A stretch of DNA of 64,000 nt, taken from positions 21,044 through 85,043 of the forward strand of contig DATLLJ010000150.1 in assembly GCA_035537875.1 (NCBI GenBank). Direction: 5' to 3'. The notes beneath the pieces were generated by a model, which was not told where the DNA came from, did not search any database, and saw nothing but the letters and a program-made list of their open reading frames with translations. This DNA is from DATLLJ01 sp035537875. Lineage in GTDB: Bacteria > Acidobacteriota > Vicinamibacteria > Vicinamibacterales > CAVVIG01. The translations under genes and the position numbers were made by a program. Below, one piece after another: positions 50,754 to 58,691 of the stretch (the stretch's first letter is position 1; each line of letters starts with the position of its first letter).

Positions 50754-51242
50754 CTAGGCCGCCGCGGTGGGCTGTCTCTCGACTGTAACCTGATGACCCG
50801 CCAAGCGTAAGCGGTGACAGATATCGTCGTCCGCCCGAACGAAGCCGGACGGGTCGAATGTGCCGACGGCTTCAAAAGGTGTGCGCCGGATCGCCATCTT
50901 GCCCGGCGCCAGCCATCCCGCAGAGCCATTTGTCAGGACGTCCACCACCCGATCGAACCATCCGGCCTCGACTTCCGATTCTGGCGAGACGAAGACCAGG
51001 ATATCGCCGAGGGCGGCGCGGGCGCCGACGTTGAGAAGCTCGGCCAGCGTGCCGGTCGATTTCACGACGACCGCGCCGTGCTCGCGCGCCATCCGTATCG
51101 ACTCTGCGCACGAACGGTTATCCACCACGATCAGCTCCAGTAAGTCGCGCGGATATCTGCCGCCCTCAATACTGTCGAGGCACCGGTCGAGGTGGGGCGG
51201 TCTCTGGGTGAACGCGACGACAATCGAGAGACGCGGAAGCAC
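50754..51242 (-). CDS. Short glycosyltransferase family 2-like protein
   Basis: Protein of 162 residues with a GT-A N-terminus (LSIVVAFTQRPPHLDRCLDSIEG; ELIVVDNRSCAESIRMAREHG; ARAALGDILVFVSPESEVEAGW). The usual DxD is replaced by SPESE, and the domain is shorter than typical GT2 enzymes (over 220 residues), ending soon after FDPSGFVRADDDICHRLRLAGH. It may be an inactive or minimal member or a truncated gene. Nearest neighbours do not suggest a pathway. Confidence 0.6.
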   Translation of the reverse strand: MLPRLSIVVAFTQRPPHLDRCLDSIEGGRYPRDLLELIVVDNRSCAESIRMAREHGAVVVKSTGTLAELLNVGARAALGDILVFVSPESEVEAGWFDRVVDVLTNGSAGWLAPGKMAIRRTPFEAVGTFDPSGFVRADDDICHRLRLAGHQVTVERQPTAAA

Positions 51243-51454
51243 GATCGGGCCGGAGCAAATTCCCGGCCAGCCACTGCGGAGGGGAAAGCCGACGGGCTTT
51301 CAACTACATACGGGCGGGTTACATACCGGCGTCCGGGGGACCGCGCGCAGGGCACCGACCGGCGAGAACAAAGGTGCCAAATCGACTATACTGGCTACCG
51401 CATTCCGACGGGCCCGTTTTCACGGCTTTCACTTTCCTGGAGCACGAGCTTTTC

Positions 51455-51970
51455 ATGAGAAAACTGTTTATCGTCACCGCCCTCGCCGTCTGCCTGCCGC
51501 TGGCCCTCTCCGGCCAGGACAACGCTCAGATCATGAAGGACTACATGAGGCAGATGGTCAGCGAGGAAGTCACGCTCAATATTGTGCACCTCAACGCCAA
51601 GACGGTGCCGGTGCTGTTCCAGCCGCCGATGCTTTACTCGATGCGCGCCCGGGCGCAAGAGCAGACGATGATCTATGTTCAGACCGTCGTGGAGGTCAAC
51701 GGAGAGCTGGATACGTCGAATTTCGTCCTCGATCAAGGGGGGACGACGACGCCCGGGACTCCCACCAACATCAACAACTTCGCTAAGGGCAAAGTGAGGC
51801 TCAAGCTCGGTGACAAAGTTGACGGTGTCGTTACATTTGCGACCAAGATAGACGTGTCGAAGCCCTTCTCCATCCGCCACGGCCTCGACAAGCCGGCGGA
51901 GTTCAGGTTCACTGAGGCGCAGGTCAAGGCCCTGGCGCCCGCCGCTCCGGCTGCTTCGGCCGCTCAGTAA
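51455..51970 (+). CDS. Secreted protein of unknown function
   Basis: Predicted 171-residue protein. A signal peptide (MRKLFIVTALAVCLPLALSG) fixes the ATG at 51455; a GGAG-like site is a little upstream (CTGGAGCACGAG). The mature part is beta-rich (YVQTVVEVNGELDTSNFVLDQ; KVRLKLGDKVDGVVTFATKID) and ends in an Ala/Pro tail. No cysteine in the mature portion. Family not recognised. A strong terminator follows the stop. Confidence 0.65.
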   Translation: MRKLFIVTALAVCLPLALSGQDNAQIMKDYMRQMVSEEVTLNIVHLNAKTVPVLFQPPMLYSMRARAQEQTMIYVQTVVEVNGELDTSNFVLDQGGTTTPGTPTNINNFAKGKVRLKLGDKVDGVVTFATKIDVSKPFSIRHGLDKPAEFRFTEAQVKALAPAAPAASAAQ

Positions 51971-51977
51971 GCCGAAA

Positions 51978-52005
51978 GGGCCGGGTCTCACGGAGAACCC
52001 GGCCC
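51978..52005. terminator. Strong bidirectional-looking hairpin
   Basis: GGGCCGGGT (51978-51986) pairs perfectly with ACCCGGCCC (51997-52005) around a 10-base loop in which CTC and GAG can pair further. It lies between the convergent stops at 51970 and 52039. No long U-run follows, so it may be a rho-independent terminator of the GC-rich type or an mRNA 3' protector. Confidence 0.65.
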
Positions 52006-52038
52006 CGACCTTCGCCTCGACGCTCCCGAAGGCTCCCC

Positions 52039-52698
52039 CTACTGGATGACGACGTATCTCCACAGGCGCGCCGTTTCGTTGGCGCCCACATACTTGCCGA
52101 TCTCTTTGTCAAACTGAGCCTTCGTCTTCCACGGCCGGTATTCCTTGAACTCTCCCAGCATCCGGGCGCCCAGCCCCGGAATGGTCAGAATCACGTCGTC
52201 GGCCGCCGCGTTCAGGTCGATGGGGATGAAGACATACTGCTTCAGCCGGTCGGTTTCCGCCTGTCCGACGTACTTGCTGATCTCTTTGTCGAACTGCGCC
52301 CAGGCCTTCCAGGGGCGGTACTCGGCGAACTCGCGGACCATTCGCGTACCGGCGCCAGGTATCAGCATGATTTCCTCGCGTGTGCCGGTGTTGAGGTTCA
52401 CGTGAACGAACGCCTTCCGATAGAAGTCGGTCGCCTGCTCCGGCGTCAGTTTCTGGCCCACGAGAAAGGTGTTCAGGTCGGTGACGCTCATGAACGGGCG
52501 CTCGGCCAGCAGCGCCTTGACGATGGCGGGTGTCATGTGGGGCAACCCCGCCAAATCCTTCTCCGTGGCGACGTTGGGGTCCAATAGCCCCTTGCCGACC
52601 TGCGCATTGATTGACGGACTCGGACCGAGTAGAACCATCAGGACGACGGCGATGAATGCACATTTGTTTCGCACGTGACGAGCTCCTCTCTCAGACAT
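52039..52698 (-). CDS. Secreted helix-hairpin-helix repeat protein
   Basis: Protein of 219 residues with an N-terminal hydrophobic signal (FIAVVLMVLLGPSPSINAQ). The rest is three ComEA-like helix-hairpin-helix units: DPNVATEKDLAGLPHMTPAIVKALLAERPF, VNLNTGTREEIMLIPGAGTRMVREF and DLNAAADDVILTIPGLGARMLGEF (landmarks LPHM, IPGAG, IPGLG). The second and third are near-duplicates, each followed by EYRPWK and KYVGQ/KYVGA segments. Such proteins bind DNA or scaffold; whether it acts in DNA uptake is unknown. It overlaps the following gene by 8 bp. Confidence 0.8.
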   Translation of the reverse strand: MSERGARHVRNKCAFIAVVLMVLLGPSPSINAQVGKGLLDPNVATEKDLAGLPHMTPAIVKALLAERPFMSVTDLNTFLVGQKLTPEQATDFYRKAFVHVNLNTGTREEIMLIPGAGTRMVREFAEYRPWKAWAQFDKEISKYVGQAETDRLKQYVFIPIDLNAAADDVILTIPGLGARMLGEFKEYRPWKTKAQFDKEIGKYVGANETARLWRYVVIQ

Positions 52699-53122
52699 CC
52701 TGCTCGAGAGCCGGATGCTTGTAAACGTACAGGAGTCCCAGGAGACCCAGTTGAACCATCGTGCCCGATGCCAGCACCGGCGGCGCCTTGGCCCGCATCA
52801 CTTTCTTGAATATTTCCCAACGGCTTTGCGCCGGATCGATTTCCACCTGGAATTCCGCGCCGCCCCGATAGTGCAGCCCCATTCCGACGATGCCCGCCAG
52901 GAGAAACACGCCCATCGTGCCACGAAGCACGCGTATGCTCAGAGCACTACCCGCCAGCGTGTGCCAGGCGACGACGCAAATCCCCAGGGCGATGACCACC
53001 AAAGGGATGACCTGCAATCCGGTTTCGTAGTGTTCGGTTAACGTGAGCTCGACTCCCGTGCCGACGAGACCGAACGCCAGAAGGGCCAGAATCCATCTGC
53101 GAATGGCCGACAACGTGTTCAT
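52691..53122 (-). CDS. Small integral membrane protein, unknown function
   Basis: Protein of 143 residues with about four hydrophobic spans (WILALLAFGLVGTGVELTL; VIPLVVIALGICVVAWHTL; GVFLLAGIVGMGLHY; GTMVQLGLLGLLYVY). No family recognised. Its stop overlaps the HhH-protein start region by 8 bp on the same strand, so the pair is likely co-expressed. Confidence 0.7.
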   Translation of the reverse strand: MNTLSAIRRWILALLAFGLVGTGVELTLTEHYETGLQVIPLVVIALGICVVAWHTLAGSALSIRVLRGTMGVFLLAGIVGMGLHYRGGAEFQVEIDPAQSRWEIFKKVMRAKAPPVLASGTMVQLGLLGLLYVYKHPALEQDV

Positions 53123-53182
53123 TCGACTCCGCGATCACCCTGTTCTCTCTGCAAAGTATACAGACACGGCTGTGGCACAACG

Positions 53183-54616
53183 ATGACATCCGATCGCCAG
53201 AACGTCGTCGTCGTCGGTTCGGGACCGAATGGACTGGCCGCCGCGATCAGCCTGGCTCGGGCCGGGCGGGCGGTCATCGTATTCGAGCGTGCCCCTCATG
53301 TGGGAGGCGGATTGCACACCGCCGAGCTGACGTTGCCGGGATTCTTGCACGACGTGTGCTCATCAGTGTACCCATTTGGTCTGGCGTCACCGTTCTTCCG
53401 GTCGGTTCCTCTCTCTTCCTATGGCATCGAGTGGGCCAACCCCTCAGTGGCGTTGGCACACCCGCTTGACGGGACCGATGCCGTGAGCCTCTCAGGATCG
53501 GTGGACCAGACGGCCGCCGATCTCGGCGAAGACCGGGCCGCATACACGCGGCTGTTCGCACCGCTCGTCGATCGATGGGAGGCGCTCCTCGACGACGTGC
53601 TGGCGCCTCCCCGCATCCCCCGGCATCCCGGGGTCTTGTGGCGGTTTGGATACGACGCAGTTCGTCCCGCTCTCGATGTCGCGATGGGGCGGTTTCGCGG
53701 CCCCCGCGCGCGGGCGCTCTTCGGCGGACTTGCCGCGCACTCGACGTTGAGGCTCGACGCCCGGCCGTCAGCGGCCATAGGGCTGATTCTTGGAGCGATG
53801 GCGCACGCCGTCGGCTGGCCATTTGTCAAAGGCGGCGCCTCGCGCCTGGCCGAGGCTCTTGCGGCCGAGTTCACCTCACGAGGGGGAACCATCATCTCCG
53901 GGCGCGACATTTCGGATCTGGCCGACGTACGGGCGGGGCAGAGTGTCGTGTGCGACGTCACGCCCAGGCAGCTGTTGAGATTGGCCGGTGACCGCTTGCC
54001 GGCAGCGTACCGCGCGTCGCTGTCGCGATACCGTTACGGTCCCGCCGTATTCAAGGTCGACTGGGCCTTGTCCGAAGCCATTCCTTGGCGGGCGACCGCC
54101 TGTCGGGAAGCCGGCACGGTTCACGTAGGAGGGACGCTGGACGAGATCGCCCAGGCTGAAGTGGCCGCCTGTTCCGGCGCCGTCCCGGAACGTCCCTTCG
54201 TGCTGGTCACGCAGCCAACGGTCGCCGACGGCACTCGTGCGCCAGCCGGCCGACATGTCGCCTGGGGCTATTGTCACGTGCCGCATGGATCCCCACTCGA
54301 CATGACAGGACGTATCGAAGCTCAAATCGAGCGCTACGCTCCGGGTTTTCAGGACACCATTCTGGCTCGGCATGTCTTGACGCCCGCGAGTCTCGAGCGT
54401 CTGAACCCCAACCTGGTAGGCGGGCACATAGGCGGCGGGACGATGGACCTCGGCCAGCTCTTCACGAGACCGACGTGGCGTACCTACCGGACCGCCGCGG
54501 CCGGCGTATATCTGTGCTCTTCATCGACGCCTCCCGGCGGCGGCGTGCACGGTATGTGCGGCTACCACGCGGCGCAAGCCGTACTGCGGGACACAGAACG
54601 CGGCCGCAAGCCATGA
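53183..54616 (+). CDS. FAD-dependent oxidoreductase, phytoene desaturase-like
   Basis: Flavoprotein of 477 residues. The N-terminal dinucleotide fold VVVGSGPNGLAAAISLARAG with FERAPHVGGGLHT matches the CrtI/GMC-like amine-oxidase superfamily. Landmarks near the C-terminus are GHIGGGTMDLGQLFTRP and SSSTPPGGGVHGMCGYHAA. It is a member of the large NAD(P)/FAD phytoene-desaturase-like group whose substrates range from carotenoids to retinol; no carotenoid gene is nearby. It is divergent from the membrane protein gene at 53122. Confidence 0.85.
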   Translation: MTSDRQNVVVVGSGPNGLAAAISLARAGRAVIVFERAPHVGGGLHTAELTLPGFLHDVCSSVYPFGLASPFFRSVPLSSYGIEWANPSVALAHPLDGTDAVSLSGSVDQTAADLGEDRAAYTRLFAPLVDRWEALLDDVLAPPRIPRHPGVLWRFGYDAVRPALDVAMGRFRGPRARALFGGLAAHSTLRLDARPSAAIGLILGAMAHAVGWPFVKGGASRLAEALAAEFTSRGGTIISGRDISDLADVRAGQSVVCDVTPRQLLRLAGDRLPAAYRASLSRYRYGPAVFKVDWALSEAIPWRATACREAGTVHVGGTLDEIAQAEVAACSGAVPERPFVLVTQPTVADGTRAPAGRHVAWGYCHVPHGSPLDMTGRIEAQIERYAPGFQDTILARHVLTPASLERLNPNLVGGHIGGGTMDLGQLFTRPTWRTYRTAAAGVYLCSSSTPPGGGVHGMCGYHAAQAVLRDTERGRKP

Positions 54617-54626
54617 GCCTTCAGCC

Positions 54627-55601
54627 TTGAGTCCTTCCGATCTTCGGTGGACCGTCGGCGTCGACGCCGTGGGGGTGAGGCTCGACAAGTTTCTGGCGGC
54701 GGCCGATCGTCTCGGCTCCAGAAGCCGCGCGGTCGCGGCCATCGAGCGGGGCAAGGTTTTCGTCAACGATACGGAGACCGCGGTCGCGGACGCCGCCAAA
54801 CGGTTGTCGCAGGGTGATTCAGTGCGCGCCTGGATGGACCGACCCGGCAGCTCGAAGCGGCGGCCGGGCCCCCATCGGACTGCGGATCTCGACATCCTCT
54901 ACGAAGACGACGACATCATCGCGATCAACAAGCCACCGGGGCTGCTGGCTGTGCCCCTCGAACGAAAGAGCCAGGCCGAGTCAGTCTTCGATCAACTTGA
55001 CCGGCATCTGCGATCGCATCGCACGCGGCGGCCGTTTACCGTGCATCGCATCGATCGGGACACGTCCGGCATCGTGGTCTTTGCGAAGCACCAGGCGGCG
55101 CAGGGTGTGCTCAAACAGCAGTTTCTGCGCCGCGAGCCCGAGCGCGTGTATCTGGCGGTGGTGTACGGGCACCCGACGCCTCCGTCAGGAACGTGGCGCG
55201 ACCACCTGGTCTGGGATCAGCGGTCGCTGATCCAGAAGCGCACGCATCCGCGCGATCCCCAAGGCACGGAGGCGATCAGCGACTACCGCGTGGTCGAGCG
55301 CTACCAGTCCACATCTCTCGTCGAGATCCGGCTCGTGACCGGCAAGCGCAATCAGATTCGCATTCAGGCCAGACTCCGCGGCCATACCCTCGTGGGAGAG
55401 CAGCGATACGTGTTCGGGCCGTCAGAGCTGCGCCCGATATCCTTCGGGCGGCAGGCCCTGCACGCTTCGCGCTTGACGGTGAAGCACCCCGCAACCGGCC
55501 GCACGTTGACGTTTGACGCGCCGCTGCCGCGCGACATGAAGGAACTGCTGGCGGCACTTCGAACCGGCACGGTACTGCCCACGGCTTCACCGGCCGGTTG
55601 A
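54627..55601 (+). CDS. RluA-family pseudouridine synthase
   Basis: RNA pseudouridine synthase of 324 residues, TTG start at 54627. N-terminal S4 domain (RLDKFLAAADRLGSRSRAVAAIERGKVFVN, about 15-50), then the synthase domain with ILYEDDDIIAINKPPGLLAVP, the catalytic motif HRIDRDTSGIVVFAK and GKRNQIRIQARLRGHTLVG. It modifies rRNA or tRNA uridines; the exact target (RluD, RluC type) is not determinable. Confidence 0.9.
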   Translation: MSPSDLRWTVGVDAVGVRLDKFLAAADRLGSRSRAVAAIERGKVFVNDTETAVADAAKRLSQGDSVRAWMDRPGSSKRRPGPHRTADLDILYEDDDIIAINKPPGLLAVPLERKSQAESVFDQLDRHLRSHRTRRPFTVHRIDRDTSGIVVFAKHQAAQGVLKQQFLRREPERVYLAVVYGHPTPPSGTWRDHLVWDQRSLIQKRTHPRDPQGTEAISDYRVVERYQSTSLVEIRLVTGKRNQIRIQARLRGHTLVGEQRYVFGPSELRPISFGRQALHASRLTVKHPATGRTLTFDAPLPRDMKELLAALRTGTVLPTASPAG

Positions 55602-55638
55602 CTCGCGGCGGCCATTCGTGGTCTTCTAAAGACCTACC

Positions 55639-55755
55639 ATGAGCCGTGCCGGAGTGAAGTCCAGTATTTCCGCCCGCATGCCCATGGTGTCTCCCGTCCT
55701 GAGCCTGACGCCCATCCTTATTCCGGTTCTGGGTCTTCGACTGCCGTTGACCTGA
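55639..55755 (+). CDS. Candidate leader peptide of the hom attenuator
   Basis: A 38-codon frame ending at TGA 55753-55755, rich in Leu, Ile, Val, Thr and Pro in its second half (SPVLSLTPILIPVLGLRLPL, then T). In-frame ATGs at 55639, 55678 and 55684 are possible starts. The stop is 43 bases before a strong terminator stem and 300 bases before homoserine dehydrogenase. This matches the layout of amino-acid-sensing transcription attenuation in branched-chain and threonine operons. Confidence 0.55.
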   Translation: MSRAGVKSSISARMPMVSPVLSLTPILIPVLGLRLPLT

Positions 55756-55761
55756 AACCAG

Positions 55762-55838
55762 GGTGATGTAGCCAGAGAACGAGAGAGGATCGACAAAGGG
55801 CCATCACCTGGAAGAAGGTGATGGCCCTTTTGTTTTTT
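55762..55838 (+). terminator. Attenuator: antiterminator segment and intrinsic terminator before hom
   Basis: The stem GGGCCATCACCT (55798-55809) pairs perfectly over 12 bases with AGGTGATGGCCC (55816-55827) around GGAAGA, followed by TTTTGTTTTTT (55828-55838): a textbook intrinsic terminator. Upstream, GGTGATG (55762-55768) is complementary to CATCACC (55802-55808), the 5' half of that stem, so an alternative pairing would prevent termination. Together with the leader peptide this is the four-part attenuator layout. Confidence 0.8.
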
Positions 55839-55851
55839 GAAGGGGGCAAGC

Positions 55852-56055
55852 ATGGGGTTCGCAAGCAATAATCCGGCGGCGACCGACGATGAGGGCACGA
55901 GGACGGGAGCTGCGCGAGAGCCGTCGGATTCGCCGCAGCCCGGAGCAGCGGCTGGTGGTGACGGCGCGAAGCATGGCCGCGATAATAGTGCCAATGAGAC
56001 TGACGACTGGCTCGCCGGCGGCGGCGAGGAAGCCGGTTACGGGTATGGGGTGTGA
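55852..56055 (+). CDS. Doubtful short ORF between attenuator and hom
   Basis: A 67-codon frame (ATG 55852, stop TGA 56053-56055) encoding Ala/Gly/Asp/Glu-rich, low-complexity sequence such as AREPSDSPQPGAAAGGDGAK. It ends TGATG-coupled with the hom start, which might help translation of hom. No family resemblance. A second frame here, starting 55880, contains AAIIVPMRLTTG. It could be a non-coding leader, so confidence is low. Confidence 0.25.
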   Translation: MGFASNNPAATDDEGTRTGAAREPSDSPQPGAAAGGDGAKHGRDNSANETDDWLAGGGEEAGYGYGV

Positions 56056-57335
56056 TGCTGACCGTTGATACCGTTCGCGTCGGCCTGCTCGGCTTTGGCA
56101 CCGTCGGGCAATCGGTCGCGAGAATACTGTGCGAGGGACACGTACCGCGCGTCGAGCTCAAGCAGATCTTCAACCGTGGCGTGGCCAGCAAACGCGTCGA
56201 TTGGGTCCCGTCTTCGATCACGTGGACGGAGCAGATTGACGATGTGCTCACCAGCGACGTGGACGTTGTCGTCGAACTCGTCGGCGGCCTGCATCCGGCT
56301 TACGAATGGGTTCGAGCCGCGCTGCTGGCCGGCAAGTCCGTCGTCACGGCCAACAAGCAGCTAATCGCCCACTACGGCACGGAGCTCGGCAACCTGGCCC
56401 GCGCTCGCGGCCAGCAGCTGCGTTTCGAGGCCTCGGTCGCGGGAGGCATCCCTGTGCTGCGCGCGCTGCACGAAGGGCTGGCGGGCGACCGTCTCGTCGA
56501 GGTTCGCGGCATCCTCAACGGCACCTGCGCCTACATTCTGAGCCGAATGGAGTCGGCCGAGCTCCCGTTCGCCGACGCCCTCGCTGAAGCGCAGGCGGCC
56601 GGCTTCGCCGAGGCCGATCCCACCGAGGATGTGGATGGCGCCGACGCGGCCGCGAAGCTGGCGATCGTGTCGGCCGTCGGGCTGCGGTGCCCGATTCGCG
56701 TCGGCGACATTGCCCGGCAGTCCATTCGCGCGATTGAGAGCGTCGATTTTCAGTATGCGCGCGAGATTGGGTGTACCATCCGCCAGATTGCGCGTGCCGC
56801 CGTGCAGGATGATGGACGTGTCTTCGCGGTCGTCACCCCGGCTCTGGTGCCGCTCAATTCGAGCTTCGGTCGGATCGACGGCAGCCAGAACGTGGTCACG
56901 GTTCGAGGCGTCTTCGGGGGCGAGACGTCGTTCTCCGGTTTTGGGGCGGGCGGTGCCCCCACTGCGGTCGCGGTCGTGTCCGATCTGCTGTCGATCCGCC
57001 GGCAGACCGGCAGCAGCGCGGCGGTCGATTCCGCCGTGACCGAGTCGGCTGCCACGCCGGTGCATGAGGTGTCGAACGAGTTCGTCGCGCCGCACTATGT
57101 CCGCTTCACGGTGAAGGATCGCCCCGGCATTCTGGCTGACATCTTCGCCGTGTTTGCGCGTCACGACATCAACGTCGAGGCGGTCGTTCAGCTGCCGCGG
57201 TATCGGAAGGACCGCCTGCCCTTCGTCGCGACGCTCGAGGCCTGCTCGTCGTCGGTTCTGAATCGGGCGCTCGCTGATATCGGGTCTCTCGATTTCCACG
57301 TGGAACCCCCGCTCGCCCTTCCGATTCTTCGCTGA
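56055..57335 (+). CDS. hom: Homoserine dehydrogenase
   Basis: NAD(P)-dependent reduction of aspartate semialdehyde to homoserine, branch point for threonine, methionine and isoleucine; 426 residues. N-terminal cofactor fold VRVGLLGFGTVGQSVARIL, catalytic domain with GGIPVLRALHEGLAGDRLVEVRGILNGTCAYIL (landmark GILNGTCAYIL) and AEADPTEDVDGADAAAKLAI, and a C-terminal ACT domain (VRFTVKDRPGILADIFAVFA), the usual site of feedback inhibition. Preceded by the attenuator at 55.6-55.8 kb. Confidence 0.95.
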   Translation: MLTVDTVRVGLLGFGTVGQSVARILCEGHVPRVELKQIFNRGVASKRVDWVPSSITWTEQIDDVLTSDVDVVVELVGGLHPAYEWVRAALLAGKSVVTANKQLIAHYGTELGNLARARGQQLRFEASVAGGIPVLRALHEGLAGDRLVEVRGILNGTCAYILSRMESAELPFADALAEAQAAGFAEADPTEDVDGADAAAKLAIVSAVGLRCPIRVGDIARQSIRAIESVDFQYAREIGCTIRQIARAAVQDDGRVFAVVTPALVPLNSSFGRIDGSQNVVTVRGVFGGETSFSGFGAGGAPTAVAVVSDLLSIRRQTGSSAAVDSAVTESAATPVHEVSNEFVAPHYVRFTVKDRPGILADIFAVFARHDINVEAVVQLPRYRKDRLPFVATLEACSSSVLNRALADIGSLDFHVEPPLALPILR

Positions 57336-57339
57336 CGAC

Positions 57340-58578
57340 ATGACCGAACACGATGTGCACAGCCAGGTGGTCGAAGCCGAAGGCCACCTGATCGATTCGC
57401 AGCTGCTCAACGTCATCTTCGACACCGTCATCAAGTGGGACGCGTCGTTCGAGGTGCTGCGCTTTACGATCGGCCGGACCAACGACGAACCATCCTCGAT
57501 CTCGATGCGTATCGCCGCCAGGTCCGACGACGGGCTCCGGCGGGTGCTCGAGGAGCTCGTCTCCCTCGGTTGCCGCGTGGCCGGCGTGACGGACGCCATC
57601 AGCCGTGCGGCCGATCGCGACGGCTGCGTTCCCGACGATTTTTATTCGACGACGAACCTCAAGACGCTCGTGCGCCACGGCGGACGCTGGTTGGAAGTCG
57701 AGCGGCAGCGGATGGATTCGGTCATCGTCATCGAACAGGGCCGCGCGCTGTGCCGGAAGCTCCGCGACGTGCGAAAGGGCGACCTGGTGGTCTGCGGGGT
57801 CGAGGGCGTGAGCGCGGTCCCGGAGTTCCAGGAGCGCGACCGTCTCGGATTCGCCTTCATGACGAACGAGATCTCGTCGGAACGACGGGTGGAAGTCGGG
57901 GTGGCGCGCATCGCGGCCATGATGGCCGACGTGCGGCGCACCGGCGGCAAGATTGCTTTCGTCGCCGGACCGGTGCTGGTTCACACGGGCGGGAGTGCTC
58001 ACTTCGGCGAGCTGATCAGGGCTGGGTATGTCGACGTCCTGCTGTCTGGAAACGCGCTCGCGGTCCACGACGTGGAGCTTGCGCTGTTTGGCACCTCGCT
58101 CGGCGTGGACCTCGAAACCGGGAAAGCGATTCACGGCGGGCACCGCCATCACATGCGCGCCATCAACACCATCTGCCGCGCCGGCGGGCTGGCGCCGGCG
58201 GTGGCGGAAGGCGTCCTGACGTCGGGCATCATGTTCGAGTGCATCCGGCACAACGTGAAGTACGTGCTGGCGGGCAGCGTCCGAGATGACGGGCCGATCC
58301 CCGATACGATCATGGATCTGCGGATCGCGCAGGACCGGTATGCGGAGGCGCTCGGCGACGTGAAACTGGTGATCGTGTTGTCGACCATGCTGCACGGCAT
58401 CGGAGTGGGCAACATGCTGCCGGCGTGGGTACGAATGGTGTGCGTCGACATCAATCCCGCCGTGGTCACCAAGCTTGCGGACCGTGGATCCTCTCAGACG
58501 ATCGGGCTTGTCACCGACGTCGGTCTGTTTCTCCACCGCCTCGTCCAGAACCTTCAGGACCAGGTCTCGCCGATCTAG
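57340..58578 (+). CDS. LOR/SDH-family protein, alternate ornithine cyclodeaminase-like (TIGR00300 type)
   Basis: Protein of 412 residues corresponding to the LOR/SDH bifunctional conserved region known from archaea and from the C-terminal half of cyanobacterial ArgZ/AgrE. Landmarks: VEAEGHLIDSQLLNVIFD, CVPDDFYSTTNLKT, KIAFVAGPVLVHTGG, VDVLLSGNALAVHDVE and GHRHHMRAINTI. Archaeal relatives act as an NAD-dependent ornithine cyclodeaminase giving proline. Here the guanidinase/dihydrolase domain of ArgZ is absent. It begins 4 bases after the hom stop, so it is probably in the same attenuated operon. Confidence 0.8.
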   Translation: MTEHDVHSQVVEAEGHLIDSQLLNVIFDTVIKWDASFEVLRFTIGRTNDEPSSISMRIAARSDDGLRRVLEELVSLGCRVAGVTDAISRAADRDGCVPDDFYSTTNLKTLVRHGGRWLEVERQRMDSVIVIEQGRALCRKLRDVRKGDLVVCGVEGVSAVPEFQERDRLGFAFMTNEISSERRVEVGVARIAAMMADVRRTGGKIAFVAGPVLVHTGGSAHFGELIRAGYVDVLLSGNALAVHDVELALFGTSLGVDLETGKAIHGGHRHHMRAINTICRAGGLAPAVAEGVLTSGIMFECIRHNVKYVLAGSVRDDGPIPDTIMDLRIAQDRYAEALGDVKLVIVLSTMLHGIGVGNMLPAWVRMVCVDINPAVVTKLADRGSSQTIGLVTDVGLFLHRLVQNLQDQVSPI

Positions 58579-58691
58579 CTCCTGAATCGATCCCTTCGAC
58601 GCGGCAGTACCGGCGGATAATCGACAAATCCAGAAGAATCAAGCCGAACGAGGAGCTCCACCTCATCGGCAAAGCCTGCTGCGGCCGGTTG

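Noticed and set aside
55626..55994. Minus-strand 122-codon frame across the hom leader
   Set aside because: It crosses the terminator stem and has no family resemblance; the plus-strand attenuator explains the region better.
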